From Bacillus sp. USDA818B3_A (GTDB lineage: Bacteria; Bacillota; Bacilli; Bacillales; Cytobacillaceae): a DNA stretch of 64,000 nucleotides. Within the stretch, counting starts at the first letter, position 1. Every line of letters begins with the position of its first letter. The DNA lies in NCBI RefSeq assembly GCF_009928415.1, contig NZ_JAABNN010000011.1, forward strand, positions 62,001 through 126,000, written 5' to 3'. The position numbers and the translations under genes were made by a program. A model generated the notes under the pieces. That model saw only the letters and a list, made by a program, of their open reading frames with translations. It made no database searches and was not told the origin of the DNA. Shown here in pieces: positions 63,865 to 64,000 of this stretch.

Positions 63865-64000
63865 TTGACTACAATGACATGGAACCAACAAGTGGTGAAA
63901 AAAAATAATAAATCACTGGTACTCCAAATGATTATCGATAAAGAACCTATCTCACGTGCGGACATTGCTCAAGTAACCGGTTTGAATAAAGGTACCGTTT
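63865..64000 (+). CDS. xylR: Xylose repressor XylR, 5' part only
   Basis: The first 45 codons of a ROK-family repressor. A winged-helix DNA-binding domain is visible: NNKSLVLQMIIDKEPISRAD followed by IAQVTGLNKGTV, as in Bacillus XylR (ISRAKLSEMTGLNKSTV). The start is TTG at 63865, 9 bases after GGGGAG; an ATG at 63874 is the alternative. The sugar-binding ROK part lies beyond the window. It should repress the xylA operon, GH52 and the axe2 operon in the absence of xylose. Confidence 0.9.
   Translation, partial: MTTMTWNQQVVKKNNKSLVLQMIIDKEPISRADIAQVTGLNKGTV

Overview
The window looks like a chromosomal segment of a low-GC, spore-former-type Gram-positive of the Bacillaceae (Bacillus/Neobacillus/Geobacillus relatives). 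The evidence is strong AGGAGG-type ribosome sites, frequent TTG starts, lipobox-bearing solute-binding proteins, YesM/YesN-type two-component pairs, AraR and XylR regulators, and CcpA-type cre boxes. Almost every gene serves uptake and breakdown of plant hemicellulose (arabinan, arabinoxylan, glucuronoxylan), so this is one large pentose-polysaccharide utilisation locus of roughly 45 genes. No transposase, phage gene, tRNA, rRNA or CRISPR array was seen.

Left part (1-15.5 kb), arabinose/arabinan: araD-araA-tkt-abfA form one leftward operon. araN-araP-araQ plus a membrane-anchored GH43 arabinanase form another. The repressor gene araR reads rightward, and a GH27 gene and a DUF624 membrane-protein gene follow. 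Palindromic TTGTAC/GTACAA-type sites, inferred to be AraR operators, sit in front of these units, with cre boxes. araB (ribulokinase) is not in the window.

15.5-23 kb: a second sugar ABC importer has two nearly identical binding-protein genes in tandem, behind a histidine kinase/AraC-type response regulator pair. A block of about 55 bp is conserved upstream of both copies. 23-27.4 kb: an operon behind a XylR-type operator encodes a VOC protein, an SDR, a ThuA-like protein, acetylxylan esterase Axe2, an aldo/keto reductase and a CE4 deacetylase. 27.7-31.5 kb: a Gfo/Idh/MocA pseudogene, a GH42 beta-galactosidase and an MFS transporter. 31.5-37.7 kb: a second DUF624 gene, then a MacAB-like ABC export cassette whose second ATPase carries a C-terminal AbrB-type domain. 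37.8-41 kb: a third CUT1 importer.

41-57 kb: MATE transporter, GH67 alpha-glucuronidase, Nif3-like protein, intracellular GH10 xylanase, aldo/keto reductase, GH51 arabinofuranosidase, and a fourth importer with its own two-component pair, resembling XynDCEFG of Geobacillus. 57-64 kb: xylA-xylB plus a GH8 reducing-end exo-oligoxylanase, a GH52 beta-xylosidase, and the start of xylR. Operators with the same TTTGT-N11-ACAAA spacing precede xylA, lie between GH52 and xylR, and precede the axe2 operon.

Working model: oligosaccharides enter through four CUT1 importers, none of which has a MalK-type ATPase here, so a shared MsmX-type ATPase elsewhere is expected. They are then trimmed inside the cell by GH51, GH67, GH10, GH8, GH52, GH42, GH27 and Axe2. 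Arabinose and xylose enter the pentose phosphate pathway through AraA/AraD, XylA/XylB and transketolase. Only the GH43 arabinanase has an export signal.
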